Positions 1 through 12,799 of a stretch of DNA of 64,000 nucleotides are shown piece after piece. The stretch covers positions 17,938,100 to 18,002,099 of the forward strand of contig NC_052473.1 of NCBI RefSeq assembly GCF_009730915.1, read 5' to 3'. Position 1 is the first letter of the stretch. Every line of letters starts with the position of its first letter. The translations under genes and the position numbers were made by a program. The DNA comes from Dioscorea cayenensis subsp. rotundata. Its lineage: Eukaryota > Streptophyta > Magnoliopsida > Dioscoreales > Dioscoreaceae. Below the pieces are notes generated by a model. That model saw nothing but the letters and a program-made list of their open reading frames with translations, ran no database searches and was not told the DNA's origin.

Positions 1-480
1 GAATCTGACATCTGCAGCAGTTTGACGAGCTCATTTGCATGTCCATTGAATAAAAGTTTAAACATCCTGTCGCGCTACGTTCATACACAAATGGTTTAGT
101 GCGAATCATTTATTAAGTGGCTCTAATTGATCATAGACCATTATTAATGAAAACAAAGCTTCAGATCTATGCTTTGGGGACATGCATGCAATTTTACATG
201 CCGATCACTTAGCGATAAGGCCAACAAGTTATCAGAAAATTCTCCCTCCTTCAATCTGGTTTCGGGCAAAAGGACTAAATATATCTCATTTGAGAGTTTT
301 TGGTCCGAGTATATGTCCCAACTGCTCCACCACAAAGAACTAAAATGGGACCTCCGGAGGAATTAGGAATATATATCGATATGAATCTCCTTCTATTATT
401 AAATATCTCGAGCACGTGACTAGGATGTTTCTACGCTTAGATTTGTTAACTCGTCATTTTGATGAGATAGTTTTTCCAAC
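1..480. other. No recognisable gene
   Basis: Short open frames on both strands look like chance frames. There is no recognisable domain and no clear repeat boundary. It may be further decayed sequence of the copia element that follows. Confidence 0.4.
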
Positions 481-2847
481 ATTAGGGAGAAAATGGAAGG
501 ATATGTTGAGAAATTACATGGAATGCTCAAAGTTTAAATCATTTTGATCTCGCACAAAACAATGTATCTGAAGTTTAAAGAATAATTCATTTACAACAAA
601 TGTTGCAAATCAACTATCTGATGCATTCTCCATCCAAAAGAATAACAAAATCACATGCACTCAGGAAATGCCCAATTAGAATTAATATCGCATGACCTCT
701 TAGTAACAAAAACGAATCCAAAGTACGCAGTAAAGGTGAAGACCAACTCGTTCAAAAGATAAAAACTCTAAAGAAAAGGAAACAAAAAGATCATAAAAGA
801 GAATGCAGAGCAAAATAAACATTGAATAAATAATGCTCAAACTTCCGAAGAAGTTCAAGATCTTGAAATTGAAGAGGAAAATCAGAAATTTCCATAAGTA
901 AGCATCTCAAATGGGAAAAATGGGACATAAAGTGAAACGATTGTCGATGATATCTCGCATTATACTGTAATGACCGATCTTTTCGAAAGTATGCTGGATT
1001 ATGAGCCCTAAATCTATCGAGAGAATGCCTAGAAAAAGAAATGATCAGCCAGAATGGATACAATACACTGCAGTCATTGAACCTGCTCACAGCGAGGAGT
1101 GGATCCATAACTAAAACACCACGCGATACGCCCAAACCGATTTAGTTACAAATAGGTATTTGTCAGACGAAATAGAGATGAATTGTCATAGATATAAAGC
1201 AAGGCTTGTCGCACAAGGGTTTTCGCAAATACACTAGAAATCGATTTGCACTATGTAAGAAACATATTCCGCATAATAGATACAATCACGCTTCTTGGCA
1301 TTATCTAGTGAGTCTTGCGATACACTATGAAAATTCTATACGCAATCATCGGATGGCCCATCTTCATCGCTGCATATATACGGTCAAGCCAGATAATAAC
1401 ATATATAGAAAGTCGAAGGACTCAAGATTCACAAGATTACATACGATTCCCGAATTCCCGACACGTATTCGACTAAGTTACAAAGATCTTTAGTATGGTC
1501 GGAAACAAATCCGCGTATGGCAGTATCACGTCGACTTAGTGAATATTTGTTAGCGAGGTACTCGGGCGCTGACCTCTATTTCACTTTACATGCTTGTGTT
1601 CAATACGAAACTCGAGAGGATATGTGATAATTGGGGTATATGCTCGATGATTTAAAATATAATTACTGGAACTCTGGAAGAGCTGGCAAATAGTGCTAAT
1701 TATTTACGATTTGAAACGAGCATCCGAAGAACAAATTTTGTCTTTCGTCATGAAGTTCGAAAGCACTTGGGGAGCTGGTGTTTTTATCCACTAATCAACA
1801 TATACATGTAGAAGGGTTTTGCACGAATGACGTAATACGATGTAAAAGTATATCCATTGCATGACCCCTATGTGCTCGATCCCTCGATATTCATAAAGAC
1901 CTTCGACCAGGAAGATAACGAAGAATTACTTGGCATCAAGTACCATATCTTAGGGCCAGAATTGGTGCCTTGATGTATCTTGAATCAGATTCTGCCAAAT
2001 ATAGCTTTTGCTATAACTTTATTATCAAGATGACGCTCGCGTCAACAGGAGACATTGGAATGTATTAAACATATGCATCATTATCTTCGAGAGACAATTG
2101 ATGTGAGATTGGCTCACACACATGAATCAAAAAGACAATTAGTTAGATACGCAGGATCAAGGGTGTTTATCCGACCGCACAAAGTCCGACCACAACCCAA
2201 GCTATGTGTTTGACTACGTGGTGGAGCGGCCATATCATGGCTGCTCGGGAGACAAACTATGGGCTGCTACTGCTTCAAAATCATGCGAAAGCACTTTGCA
2301 AATTCAAGAAAGCGGAGTCATGAATGTGTTTGGTTAAGACCAAACGACACACCATATTCAAGAATCTGGTTTGTTGTCCCGTATGATAGTCCAACAATAT
2401 TATGCGTAAGAGTTCTGAATAGCTCAATTGAAAAGAGATACATCAGCGTTTATGTAACAAAACATATATCAATGTTATTTTTCACATGCGATCTTGAAAA
2501 ATGCAATATATCCATATTCAAAATACAACCAAAGAAAATCCCGAGATTTATTCACTAAGGCATTACCCGTGAATAACTTTTGAAGTTTGTTCTAAGATTG
2601 TTGTACGCGTGATCTTCATAATGTTCTCTAAGGGGAGTCACGCCAATGTGACTTTTTCTTCATCATGGTTTTATCCTACTTTTCTGGTGCTTTAATCAAG
2701 AAAGCAGTTGAAGATATATCGTGTGTGTACTCTTTTTCTTTCATCAGGATTTTTTCCCACTAGGTTTTTTTTTTTCTAGTAAGGTTTGAACGGGGTAATT
2801 CCTTTGCTATATAATTCGATATCTGCTTATGTTATAAAACATTCAAA
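481..2847 (+). mobile_element. Decayed Ty1/copia retrotransposon (RT to RNase H to LTR), truncated by gap
   Basis: No frame is open for long, but piecewise translation follows a copia polyprotein in order. The motif RYKARLVAQGFSQ starts the reverse transcriptase near 1185-1225. Around 1490-1550 the DNA resembles the RT 'LYGLKQSGRMWYNRLSEYLL' segment with small insertions. A decayed catalytic YVDD region lies near 1640. From about 2040 to 2230 come RNase H pieces (HWNGIKHM-like, then a segment like 'YLSDPHKARSQTGYVF'), followed by 'LFTKALP'-like sequence near 2550. Downstream (2630-2790) the T-rich sequence with repeated 'tttttctttcatcaggattt'-type phrases is like the start of a copia 3' LTR. 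Many stops and frameshifts show an old dead copy. The lineage (SIRE/Angela-like) is inferred from motif style only. Confidence 0.75.
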
Positions 2848-3847
2848 NNNNNNNNNNNNNNNNNNNNNNNNNNNNNNNNNNNNNNNNNNNNNNNNNNNNN
2901 NNNNNNNNNNNNNNNNNNNNNNNNNNNNNNNNNNNNNNNNNNNNNNNNNNNNNNNNNNNNNNNNNNNNNNNNNNNNNNNNNNNNNNNNNNNNNNNNNNNN
3001 NNNNNNNNNNNNNNNNNNNNNNNNNNNNNNNNNNNNNNNNNNNNNNNNNNNNNNNNNNNNNNNNNNNNNNNNNNNNNNNNNNNNNNNNNNNNNNNNNNNN
3101 NNNNNNNNNNNNNNNNNNNNNNNNNNNNNNNNNNNNNNNNNNNNNNNNNNNNNNNNNNNNNNNNNNNNNNNNNNNNNNNNNNNNNNNNNNNNNNNNNNNN
3201 NNNNNNNNNNNNNNNNNNNNNNNNNNNNNNNNNNNNNNNNNNNNNNNNNNNNNNNNNNNNNNNNNNNNNNNNNNNNNNNNNNNNNNNNNNNNNNNNNNNN
3301 NNNNNNNNNNNNNNNNNNNNNNNNNNNNNNNNNNNNNNNNNNNNNNNNNNNNNNNNNNNNNNNNNNNNNNNNNNNNNNNNNNNNNNNNNNNNNNNNNNNN
3401 NNNNNNNNNNNNNNNNNNNNNNNNNNNNNNNNNNNNNNNNNNNNNNNNNNNNNNNNNNNNNNNNNNNNNNNNNNNNNNNNNNNNNNNNNNNNNNNNNNNN
3501 NNNNNNNNNNNNNNNNNNNNNNNNNNNNNNNNNNNNNNNNNNNNNNNNNNNNNNNNNNNNNNNNNNNNNNNNNNNNNNNNNNNNNNNNNNNNNNNNNNNN
3601 NNNNNNNNNNNNNNNNNNNNNNNNNNNNNNNNNNNNNNNNNNNNNNNNNNNNNNNNNNNNNNNNNNNNNNNNNNNNNNNNNNNNNNNNNNNNNNNNNNNN
3701 NNNNNNNNNNNNNNNNNNNNNNNNNNNNNNNNNNNNNNNNNNNNNNNNNNNNNNNNNNNNNNNNNNNNNNNNNNNNNNNNNNNNNNNNNNNNNNNNNNNN
3801 NNNNNNNNNNNNNNNNNNNNNNNNNNNNNNNNNNNNNNNNNNNNNNN
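2848..3847. other. Assembly gap, 1000 N
   Basis: Exactly 1000 N, a placeholder length. The end of the copia element's LTR is lost here. Open frames running through it are artefacts. Confidence 0.99.
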
Positions 3848-4076
3848 TAATGTAGACCCCACCCAAAGCTTGATTAGAATAATCAAAGCATATGAGTAAG
3901 GTTCAAATCAATATGGCTAAAATCTCATTTCTATATGTTGGCAAAGCAAAGGAAATTTTTGTTATTTTTTGGAATTCAAAGTTTTTAGATAAACATGCAA
4001 ATTTTGTGGGCCCCGTTTCTTGTCCATACCCTCCTTGTCCAGCATCTTTCTAACATGAGAACTTTGGATGCCTATC

Positions 4077-4089
4077 AACTCTTCCCCAC
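4077..4089 (+). repeat. Left target-site duplication of LINE-1
   Basis: AACTCTTCCCCAC occurs here and again at 10306-10318, directly after the element's A-tail. This 13-bp direct repeat, with its first As overlapping the tail, is the expected result of target-primed reverse transcription. Confidence 0.85.
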
Positions 4090-4177
4090 CAGAACTTCCC
4101 TTTTGGTTTCCATTGCCAATCTATGAGCGTCTCCTCCCTTTTCCTCTGTAAGAGTCTCTCTTTTCTCCCCGCTTGCC

Positions 4178-4867
4178 ATGGCAAGTGGGGTACCGCTGGC
4201 TGGTCTTCCTTCGCAGCAGCCACCTCGGTCTTGGGCTCAAATCGCCTCTCAAGACACTCGCACCATTGCTGGATCCCCTCTTTACAACTCTGAGATTTTG
4301 GGAAAGATTAAGGCCTCTTCATCACAGTTTGTTCGGGTTGACGATGAGGCGCTTGGCCGAGCTCGTATGAAGTTCCAAAACTCCTTGTATGGTAAATTTT
4401 TCGGTAAGCCACCGTCATTTGAACAGGTGAAACTGATTCTAATGGCCAAGTGGGCTGATCTCGGTGAGGTTTGTATCTCTGATCTTCCTAATGGGTTTCT
4501 ATTGATCCGTTGTGGTTCTCACTCGGTCATGCAGAGGCTTCTTCAGGATGGACCTTGGTCTATCAATGGTATAATTCTTCAGCTCTCCCCCTGGAAGCCG
4601 TTTTTTGAGCCAGCTTTTGCCAAGCTCAATACGGCTGCAATTTGGGTTCAGCTTCACAATCTCCCTGTCGACTTTTGGGATGGAGATTCTCTTGAATCTC
4701 TTACTGCTCACCTTGGTCCTCTTCTGAAAGTGGATGATCTTACCTTATCTCTGTCCCGGTCTAAGTTTGCTCGTGTTTGTATTGAGATTGATATTTCTAA
4801 ACCTCAGTGTCGTGGGTTTCGGGTCGGGGATGAGGCTCACCGTGTTTTTGTGTTGGTTTTTAGCTGA
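4178..4867 (+). pseudogene. LINE ORF1 (DUF4283 gag-like), frameshifted at its 3' end
   Basis: A 229-codon frame starts at an ATG just after the leader. Residues about 70-210 form a DUF4283 domain, with the family hallmarks 'SLYGKFFGKPP', 'LLQDGPWSINGIIL' and 'IWVQLHNLPVDFW'. This domain is the RNA-binding N-terminal part of plant LINE ORF1 proteins. The frame then stops, while the adjacent frame continues with 'AERLPTFCYSYGMI', matching the position of the CCHC zinc knuckle but with key Cys/His replaced. GC-rich low-complexity coding-like sequence continues to about 5800 in shifting frames. ORF1 is therefore broken by frameshift and has a degenerate knuckle. Confidence 0.8.
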
Positions 4868-6069
4868 AAGGCTTCCCACCTTTTGCTACTCTTATGGGAT
4901 GATCGCCATGGGTCCAGCTCGTGTCCCTCGAGTAGCGGTAGGCTGGAATGGCGAGGGTCCACCCACCCCTTCGTTCTCTACGAAGGTCGGAGGTAGGATC
5001 CAGCTGCATCGCCGCTCGGACAATGGACTTGACGACATTGGTCGGATCCTCCGGCCTCGAGGTGGTGGCCGAGCCTCCTTCTCTCTCGGATTCCGGCTTT
5101 TGGGCCCTCGATGCTCGGTTGCCCGGCCATGAGGTCGCGACGTGGTCGCAGTGATAGGCCTCGTGCTGGTCACATGAGCACGGACGAGGCAGCTGTGCAG
5201 CATGCCGATGGGACGGGTGTCAGGGACGCGGGCAATGGGAATACACGTGGCGGCTTCAGAGCGCGTGGAAGAGGCGGTTTCGTGGTCTCGCGACTCCCTC
5301 GAGCAACGCTCTTCCACCAAGATGTGACCCCACTTGCTCGGGTGTCGCTCGCACGAGAACGTTCCAATTGATACTAACACGTTTTCTTTGTCTAGGGACC
5401 CCGTTGTTGTCCTTCTCGGGAGAACCTCTCTCATCCACTCGAAAGACGCATCCCCCGACGCACTTGATGGGCGTAACGCGGGCGTAACGCTACCCCGCCC
5501 AACTCACCTGCTCACTCTCGCCTCCCCAGATCCACCCCCATAGCATCATCACTGATGGGCAGAGTGTTGTTTTGCCCAATGCTCCACATGATCACTTACT
5601 TGGGAAGCATCGCACGAATGATATTCGAAATCGGTCCACCTCGCCGCCTCCCGTTATTCGTGCTTCCTTTCCACTTGGTCCTGCTCAGGGGTTAAGTGAA
5701 TCTGATCTTTCTCATGAGATGGCGGTTGATAGGGTCTCGGAGGCTCTTCGGGGCGACCCTCCTGATGCTAGTATTGATGATGAGGAGGGGTTCTTTGGAG
5801 AACGATGATGATGAGATGGGAGCTGAGGTGGAACCGGGATGATCTTACGACGCCTCGGTCTGTCAAGCCGAAGCCGTAAGGGATGCTTTAATCCGAAAGG
5901 GTCACAGGTTTCTTTTCGCTTCTCTCAAGAAGGGTAGAGTGGATCTCGCAAGAAAGGACCGATAGTCTTGGTTTTTCCTTTCTTCAGTGGGTTTTCTCAT
6001 CTGCTTATGATGTTATCGGACTTACTGTTTCGTGTTCTCTTTATCGTGTTTCTTATGATGAATTTGTTT

Positions 6070-9000
6070 AAAAATCATTTGCTGGAATTGTAGGGCATTT
6101 CATGAGGGATACCTCTAATCAAGTTCTTAGGTTTATTCAGTAAGCTAAGTTGGATATGATTTGCCTTACGGAGACTAGAGCCAATGAGGATCGGGTTAAT
6201 CGGTTTTGTCGAGTGTCTTCCTCGCTGTGGGACCTGGGTCGGCTATTCTTGCCGATGGTTTTTCGAGGGCATCCTTGTTGCTTGGCGGAAGGTTATTGGT
6301 AGGGTTTCTCCGATTGCTATTTCTGGAGAGCACTTCACCTGATCATTTCTCCGAATCAATTTGGTAATTGTATCATTTCGGTTATTTATAACTCAGTGCA
6401 CTTTCATTCTCAATGTTCTTTGTGGAATGAGCTTTCTAGGTTCTCTTCCATTGGAATCCCTTGGCTCGTTATTGGAGATTTTAACACTATTTGTTCTAGT
6501 GATGAGCATAGGGGTGGTTCTTTTTATTATTATGCTCGCAAGGCTCGTTATTTTGTTAACTTTATTGAGAGTACTAATCTTCTGGATTTACAGTTTATTG
6601 GTCCTAGATTCACATGGTGTAATAAGCAAAGTCTGGGTACCGCTTCGGCTACCGGGCTCTGCTGGATAGAGGGTTGATCAATTTGATTGGTCTTCTCGTT
6701 GTCGCTCAACCACCCTCTCAAGACCTCCCAAGGTTTTCTCCGATCATGCTCCCTTTGGTGATCAGTTAATCTTTCCAATAGTCATATTCGTAGTCCCTTT
6801 CGCTTTAATAATTTTTGGTTGGATTATGTTGGTTGTCATAGTGCTGTTCGCAGGGCTTGGGCTTTCTCCCCTAATGGTACTCCTATGCATGCTTTTACTC
6901 ACTTGCTTTTTAGATCGCGTGCTAATATTCTTAATTGGTGTAAAGAGGGCTTGACTAATCTTGATATGGATATTAAGAATACTGAGTCCATTATTTCTTC
7001 TCTAGAAATGTCTGTTGCTTTTGATGATGGTACGCAGGGTCTTCTAGAGGAGATGTATGCCAAATATGCACGCCTGGAAAAAGCAAAACACTGAAGAATG
7101 GGCCCAGCTGCTCACCCGGCCTCGGGTTTTGTGATGGGGACACCAATTCTAAATTTTTTTCCATAATGCTACTCAGATTCGCAGCACATCAACCGGATCA
7201 CCTCGTAAAAGGATGTTAGCGGTAATTTATTTACAGAGAGGTCGGGTATTGAGAATGCTTTTTTGAATTTTTATTCTCGATTGTGGACCCGGTTCTACTA
7301 CCGATTCCCTTGTCGATATTATGAGTGCTATCCCTAATGATCTCCTCGCTCTCGAACATGGATTGTGATTTCCTCACGTGAGGTTACCCGTGAGGAAGTT
7401 AGATTGTCTGCTTTTTGAGCTTCCTTTGGGTAAAATGTCCCGGTCCTGGATGGCTTTAATGCCGAAGTTTTATCGCTTTTTCTCGGGTCGATATTGAAGA
7501 TAGTTTGTTTTGAGGTCGTTAGTTTTTTTCTTCACCAACTCTATTATGCCTAATTCTGGGGAAACTTATATAGCCCTCGATTCCTAAGAAAGACGAAATC
7601 CTATTTCTACATCGATCATGCACTAATTTCCCTGCAATGTGTGTTTTAAGATTATTTCTAAAATCTTGGCCAATCGGTTGAAGCTTGTTCTCCCTAATCT
7701 TATTGGTAGAGAACAAGCGGGTTTTGTTTCGGGTCGTTGTCCCTTCGATAATATTATTGCTTTGCAAGAAGTGGCCCATACGATTGAAACTGACTGTAGA
7801 AACCCCCCTAGGATGTTAATCAAAATAGATATCGAGAAGGCTTATGATACAATCCATTGGAGTGCAATTCTTGCTACTCTTTCCAAAATGAATTTCCCTC
7901 CTATTTGGATCTCTTGGATAGAAGCTTGTATTTCGTCCACCTCTTTTTCCTTTCTTATCATGGGCACCTACCCTTGGATTAGATCTTCCGAGGGTATCGA
8001 CGGTGGGTGATCCTATCTCTTCTTATCTCTTCATTCTTGTTTCTCAAAAATCTCACCACTATCCTCGAATTTTGGTCCGGTCAATGACTTTGTCCCGTGT
8101 TTTTGATATGAGGGCTTCAGCAAAGTAACTTTTAATCATCTTATGTTTCGTCGACGATTTAGTCATTATTACTCAAATGTCTCAGTAAAGGCGACTAGAT
8201 CTATCAAGATTTGTCTAGACTTCTATGGCAAAATTTCTGGACAGGTCCCTAATGTTTCTAAATCTGCTATCTATTTTCCATCCTGGGCTAATAAGAGGGT
8301 GGCTAGTCGTATTTGTTCTATCCTTAACTTCTCACTGCTACATTTCACTCGGATATCTAGGGATTCTTATCTCTCCCAAGCGCTTGGCTAAATCCACTTT
8401 TTGGTCGCTCTTATTGATAGCATTAAAAATCGATGCTCCCGTGTGGGTTCACTCTAAATTGTCACCGCACCAAGACAAGAGTGCTCATCAATACCTCACT
8501 CGTCCCTTCCTCTCTACTATATGTCCGCCTATCCGAGATATGACTCTATCCTTTTAGAGATCCATAGGGATTGTTAGGAGGTTCTTTTGGAGTAAGAGTA
8601 GCAATGGAAAGGGCATCCATGCCGTTGTTTGGAATGATCTTACTATTTCTAAGACCCGAGGGGGTCTTGCAATCAGAAATCTTACTCTTGCAAAGCATTC
8701 CTTGATGGCCAAAAATGTTTTTAAATATCTTAATTGTGACAATTGTCTTTGGGGTTGATATTCCCGCTCCTTAAGTATGGCATGCTTAACCCTATGGAGG
8801 GACTCCATCCCTCTCGGTTGCTCACAGTTCTTTAGGGGTCTCAAGTATATCTACTATCAAAAATTAATCCTAGCTTAAGAATTAACTCTCAGTAATCCCT
8901 GATCCGACATCTCTTTACAATCATCCATGGTGCTCGAGGTTCCTCTCTCATCGTGTCCCTACCTATTTCAATGTTAATTTAAATTTGGACTCTCTTGGAG

Positions 9001-10169
9001 TCTCTGACTTTTGTAGTTATGGGTCCTGGGATTTAGACAAGCTTGAGCTGTTATTTGGTGATTGGTTGGACTGCTTTACTTCTAAGCTGGGTGTCATTGA
9101 TTCTAATGGCAATAATCATTGGGTTTGGTCCTCTAAACCAGTGAATCAAAGCACTTCAGCTATTGTTTATCAGTATCTTAATAGCTCTTCTTGTTGGTCT
9201 GATGGTTGGCCGGGTTGGAAGAGGATCTGGGATTTAAATGTGGCTCCTCGGGTCCAACATTTCTTGTGGCTAGCTTTTAAGGGAAGGGTTAGTACTTATG
9301 ATTATCTTTATTCCATTAATTTGAGTCCCAGGAATTTTTGTGCCATGTGTAATTTAATGCATGAATCAATTGAGCATCTCTTATACTCGGCAATTTGGCT
9401 CAAGTCGTTTGGGGATCATGTTTGCACTAAGCTTAATATTTCAAATCCCTTTTCTGGGGGTTTTTGTTCTGGCGAATGGCTCATCTGTGATTTAATGACT
9501 CCATTTGCTAAGGCGCCATTGCTTCCTGACTTGGTTTTTTTGTGGAAGAATAGATGTGATAAAAATTTTCGTGAGTCTGCCTGCCTCTAGCTCCTGGTCA
9601 TTGTCTCCCGGGCTTTCTCCCATGCAAGGGACTTCTCCTTTGCCCATGCTGATAAATTTGGAACCCGGTTGATTCTTAACAATTTTTCTTTCAGGGATGG
9701 CCTTTTCCTTTTCGTGGTCAGCCAATGGATTGAGGCATCTGAGGTAGGGAATGTGGGTTTCTTTTGTGTCTCTTCTAATCTCTCTGTGGTGTTGGCAGGT
9801 GCTGGTCCAGTGCAGGCAAGGAATGCTGAGGATGCTGATCTACAGGCGATCATCACTGCTCTTCAGGTTTCTGTGGATGCTGGATTATCTCTCACGCACT
9901 GCTTCATCACGAGCCCCGGGTTCCAAAGCAGATTATTTTCGCACGATCTACACCGAATACGAGCTTGGACTTGGATTAATCGCATCAACTCCATACTTCA
10001 AGGGGCTAGTCGTCCTTCCATACATCTCATTCCCAAGTCTTGGGCTTCACCCGACCACAAGCTCGCATCCTTGGCCTCCAATTTGCATTTGCTCACGTTA
10101 TTTTTCCAGGGTCGTGAGTTGCCGCGTTGGGTTATGAAAGCTTTTTGCAGTGAAGGTTTTATTTTTTAA
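6070..10169 (+). pseudogene. LINE ORF2 (endonuclease, reverse transcriptase, zf-RVT, RNase H), multiply frameshifted
   Basis: The endonuclease start 'WNCRAFHEGYL' lies near 6085, and its 'WLVIGDFNTICSSDEHRGG' motif at about 6460-6520. The reverse transcriptase spans about 7640-8400: 'ILANRLKLVLPNLIGREQAG', the catalytic 'IDIEKAYDTIHW', 'GDPISSYLFIL' and a decayed FVDD-type segment at about 8145. A zf-RVT-like region is at 8985-9590, with 'WKRIWDLNVAPRVQHFLW' and 'CAMCNLMHESIEHLL'. A C-terminal RNase H-like piece at 9790-9900 contains 'ARNAEDADLQAIITAL'. The pieces lie in several frames, so ORF2 is dead as assembled. Confidence 0.85.
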
Positions 10170-10305
10170 GTTTTTGTTGTTTTGGTTGAGTCCTTGTATT
10201 TCTTTTGAAGTTTTGTTTCTTTGCTTTGGTTGTACTTTTGAACTCTTTGTAATTTTTCCCCCCTATTAATAAAATAAGCTCTCAGAGCTCTTCTCTAAAA
10301 AAAAA

Positions 10306-10318
10306 AACTCTTCCCCAC
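10306..10318 (+). repeat. Right target-site duplication of LINE-1
   Basis: Second copy of AACTCTTCCCCAC, directly abutting the run of A that ends the LINE. Confidence 0.85.
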
Positions 10319-12799
10319 TTCTAACTTTCCATGATGCCTTGTTCCCCATTACCACCGGTTCCTTTTTCCTTCAAAAAGTAATGAACAACCTTCTTTCTCC
10401 TCTTAATCATACTTCTTGTTGTGATGTTAGCAAGGTTGGGAACAAAAGAGAAATTGAAGGAGCTTCAAGATTGGCCAACTTCACCAAGTAAATGCCCATT
10501 TGTGAGTAGTTCGGCTTTCCCATCCTTGCTATTCTTGATCGCCGGCTAATGCTTTGAAGATGGTTGTCTCTTCCCTTAATCTTGCCTTCTCTTCCTTCTT
10601 TGGTTTGATGTACGTTTAGTTTAGATCATAAGCATGTTTTCTTTTTATGCTACTGCCTTGATGATTATAACCATGTGTCAAGCTACAACCTTTTGTATAT
10701 AGGTGCATCATTATATATATATATATATATATGTATACATATGTATATATTCATGCATTGGCCTGTAGCCAAATTGATGAGAGATTACGGTATATTGTTG
10801 TTGAATTATACGCTCTCCTTGCTAGTGTTATACTTTGGAAATAGGCCATTGAAGTCTTGCTTCATGTACTTTACTCACCATTGTTACTTGTTGATGTTAA
10901 TACCTAAAACCCTGATTTTCTCTCTTATGTTAAATGTTGGGCTTGCATCTAGAATGTTGGTTGAGCCTTGGGTTAGCACTCCCCCCCAAGAGTGAGTTAG
11001 CCTCAATTTTAAGCTTGGGGTTAGTTGCATGTTCGTCCCTTGCCATAGTTGGCATCCATAGTAGCTATCTTGTAGTATGACCCACCCACTTGGGACCTTG
11101 TATCCATTAGTATCTTTAGATCAAGGATTTGGGAGGTTGTTGATTTTATTATTGCTTGTTTATAGGATCTCTTCAAAATGTTGATTCTAGTGTTTGAAAT
11201 CGATGTGAAGTGGTTGTTGGGGAGATATCCAAGTAAGTAATCCACACATATTATTTTGACAAGTTTTAATTGCAAAATTTCTAATATTATTTGATTATAC
11301 ATTTAAAAATATCCCAAGAGTGGGAGCCCGCAACTATTTTTGTTTTAAAGGATTATTTGATCATTTTTTTGGATTTTAAATTTTTGTTATGTAACTTTAC
11401 ATTATTCTTTTTATTGACTTTTTGCATATGTATCTTGAATATGTAGAGAATTTCGAACTTAGATTTCAAAGATATTTTGTTATGAACATTGTAAGTGATC
11501 TACTCGATATCTTTTTGTATATCATTTCAATTTTTTTATTTTTGTCCTTATTTTTTTGGGATTCTCTGAAATTATGGTTGTGTTTAGCATCCAATCATCT
11601 CATTAAATATTTGTCGACCATCCATTTGTTTATAAGATCTATGTATTCTTATGTGATAAGATTGTGATCATGTTTTGGTATAATGATAAGATCAAAGTTC
11701 ATGAAGTTAATGTATATATGTTTTGAAGGATGCATGTTGATTATAGGTAATGTTGAATTGATGTCCAAAGTGACATATAGGTGCTTGGAAGAAATGTTAG
11801 TATAGGGAATGTCAGAAGTGAATAAGTCAAGAGAAAGATTGTACTCCAAACCACGAGGCAAGATTGAGTCTTGAAATTCATGTTTTGAATTATTGTCTAG
11901 GATGGGGATAGCCTCTCCTTGATGATATTGTTACTAAAATTATAAGCATGCATTTTTGGAAGCAAATTAGGTCATTTTGGTGGATAGAGTTTTCGAGTCA
12001 ATATTTCAAGGGTTATTGGGATGTATTCCTACATATTTGAGACCTTTACATTGTATGCTTCATGCTTGGAATTTACTAGAGTTGATTTACAAGTTATGAT
12101 ATTAAGTTGGGTGGAAATTGTGACATGTATTGGGAGGTCATAGAGATGGAATTTGTGGAAGATTACAATTAAAAAAAGTTGTAATGATTTATTTAAACTA
12201 TCTATCTCGCCAAATTTCATATTTATTGGGTGTACAGTCTATGAGATATGATCCATTCTATTTGACGTGTCGTAAAAAAACAATATTGAATAGACTAGCA
12301 GAATTATAGACAAATTCCGGACTTAGCAGTGTACAATTAAAGCAATGTGCTCAAGAAAGAAAAATATTCCTTATCACCTTGAATTTCAACCTGCAAAAAT
12401 TTCAAGTTTATTGGGTTTTGTAAATTAGGAGTTATAATATGTTAAAAAGACTTGTGCATGTTGATGTCTATATGAGGAATCTTCAGGATTAACATGTTAT
12501 TTTTTTACTCTTGGAGACTAAATTTGGTGAAGTATTAGACAAGGAAAGTGTTCACGATTGTCCTAAGTTTCTTCATCGCAAAAATATTTTTGGCTTTTTG
12601 ATAGTATATTCTTGGAGTTATGCATTTTGGAAATGAGACATCTTAGAAGTGATATTATATCGAGACCTTGAGAGTGTAAATTTTTCAGATGTGATTGGTT
12701 TTTATTTGATGATTTATTCAATTTTTTTAAATGTTGTAAATAAATTCTGCTTTATTCAGCTTATTTTTTTCTCTAATGGGATTTTTGAAATTCAGATTT
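10319..12799. other. Intergenic, no gene recognised; contains a TA microsatellite
   Basis: A (TA)n tract lies at about 10712-10732. The open frames here are short and have no recognisable motif. AT-rich sequence with phrases reminiscent of long LTRs begins towards the right end, but no boundary or duplication could be fixed. Confidence 0.4.

Larger units (their letters stand above)
4090..10306 (+). mobile_element. Full-length L1-type LINE, 6.2 kb, inactive
   Basis: The element runs from a pyrimidine-rich 5' leader (4090-4177) through a gag-like ORF1, an endonuclease/reverse transcriptase/RNase H ORF2 and a T-rich 3' UTR to an A-tail at about 10297-10307. It is bounded by a perfect 13-bp target-site duplication, so both ends are present. 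Several frameshifts and stops in both ORFs mean it cannot encode working proteins as assembled. The intact duplication suggests a fairly recent insertion, so some frameshifts might be assembly indels rather than decay. The order DUF4283-type ORF1, apurinic endonuclease, RT, zf-RVT, RNase H is typical of plant L1 elements. Confidence 0.9.

Noticed and set aside
2786..3886. Long frames across the N runs (also at 13.9, 18.9 and 46.9 kb)
   Set aside because: They exist only because N contains no stop codons.
4892..5434. Minus-strand 180-codon Arg/Pro-rich frame
   Set aside because: Shadow in the GC-rich linker of LINE ORF1; no domain.
10675..10995. 106-codon open frame
   Set aside because: It translates a TA microsatellite and low-complexity sequence, with no motif.
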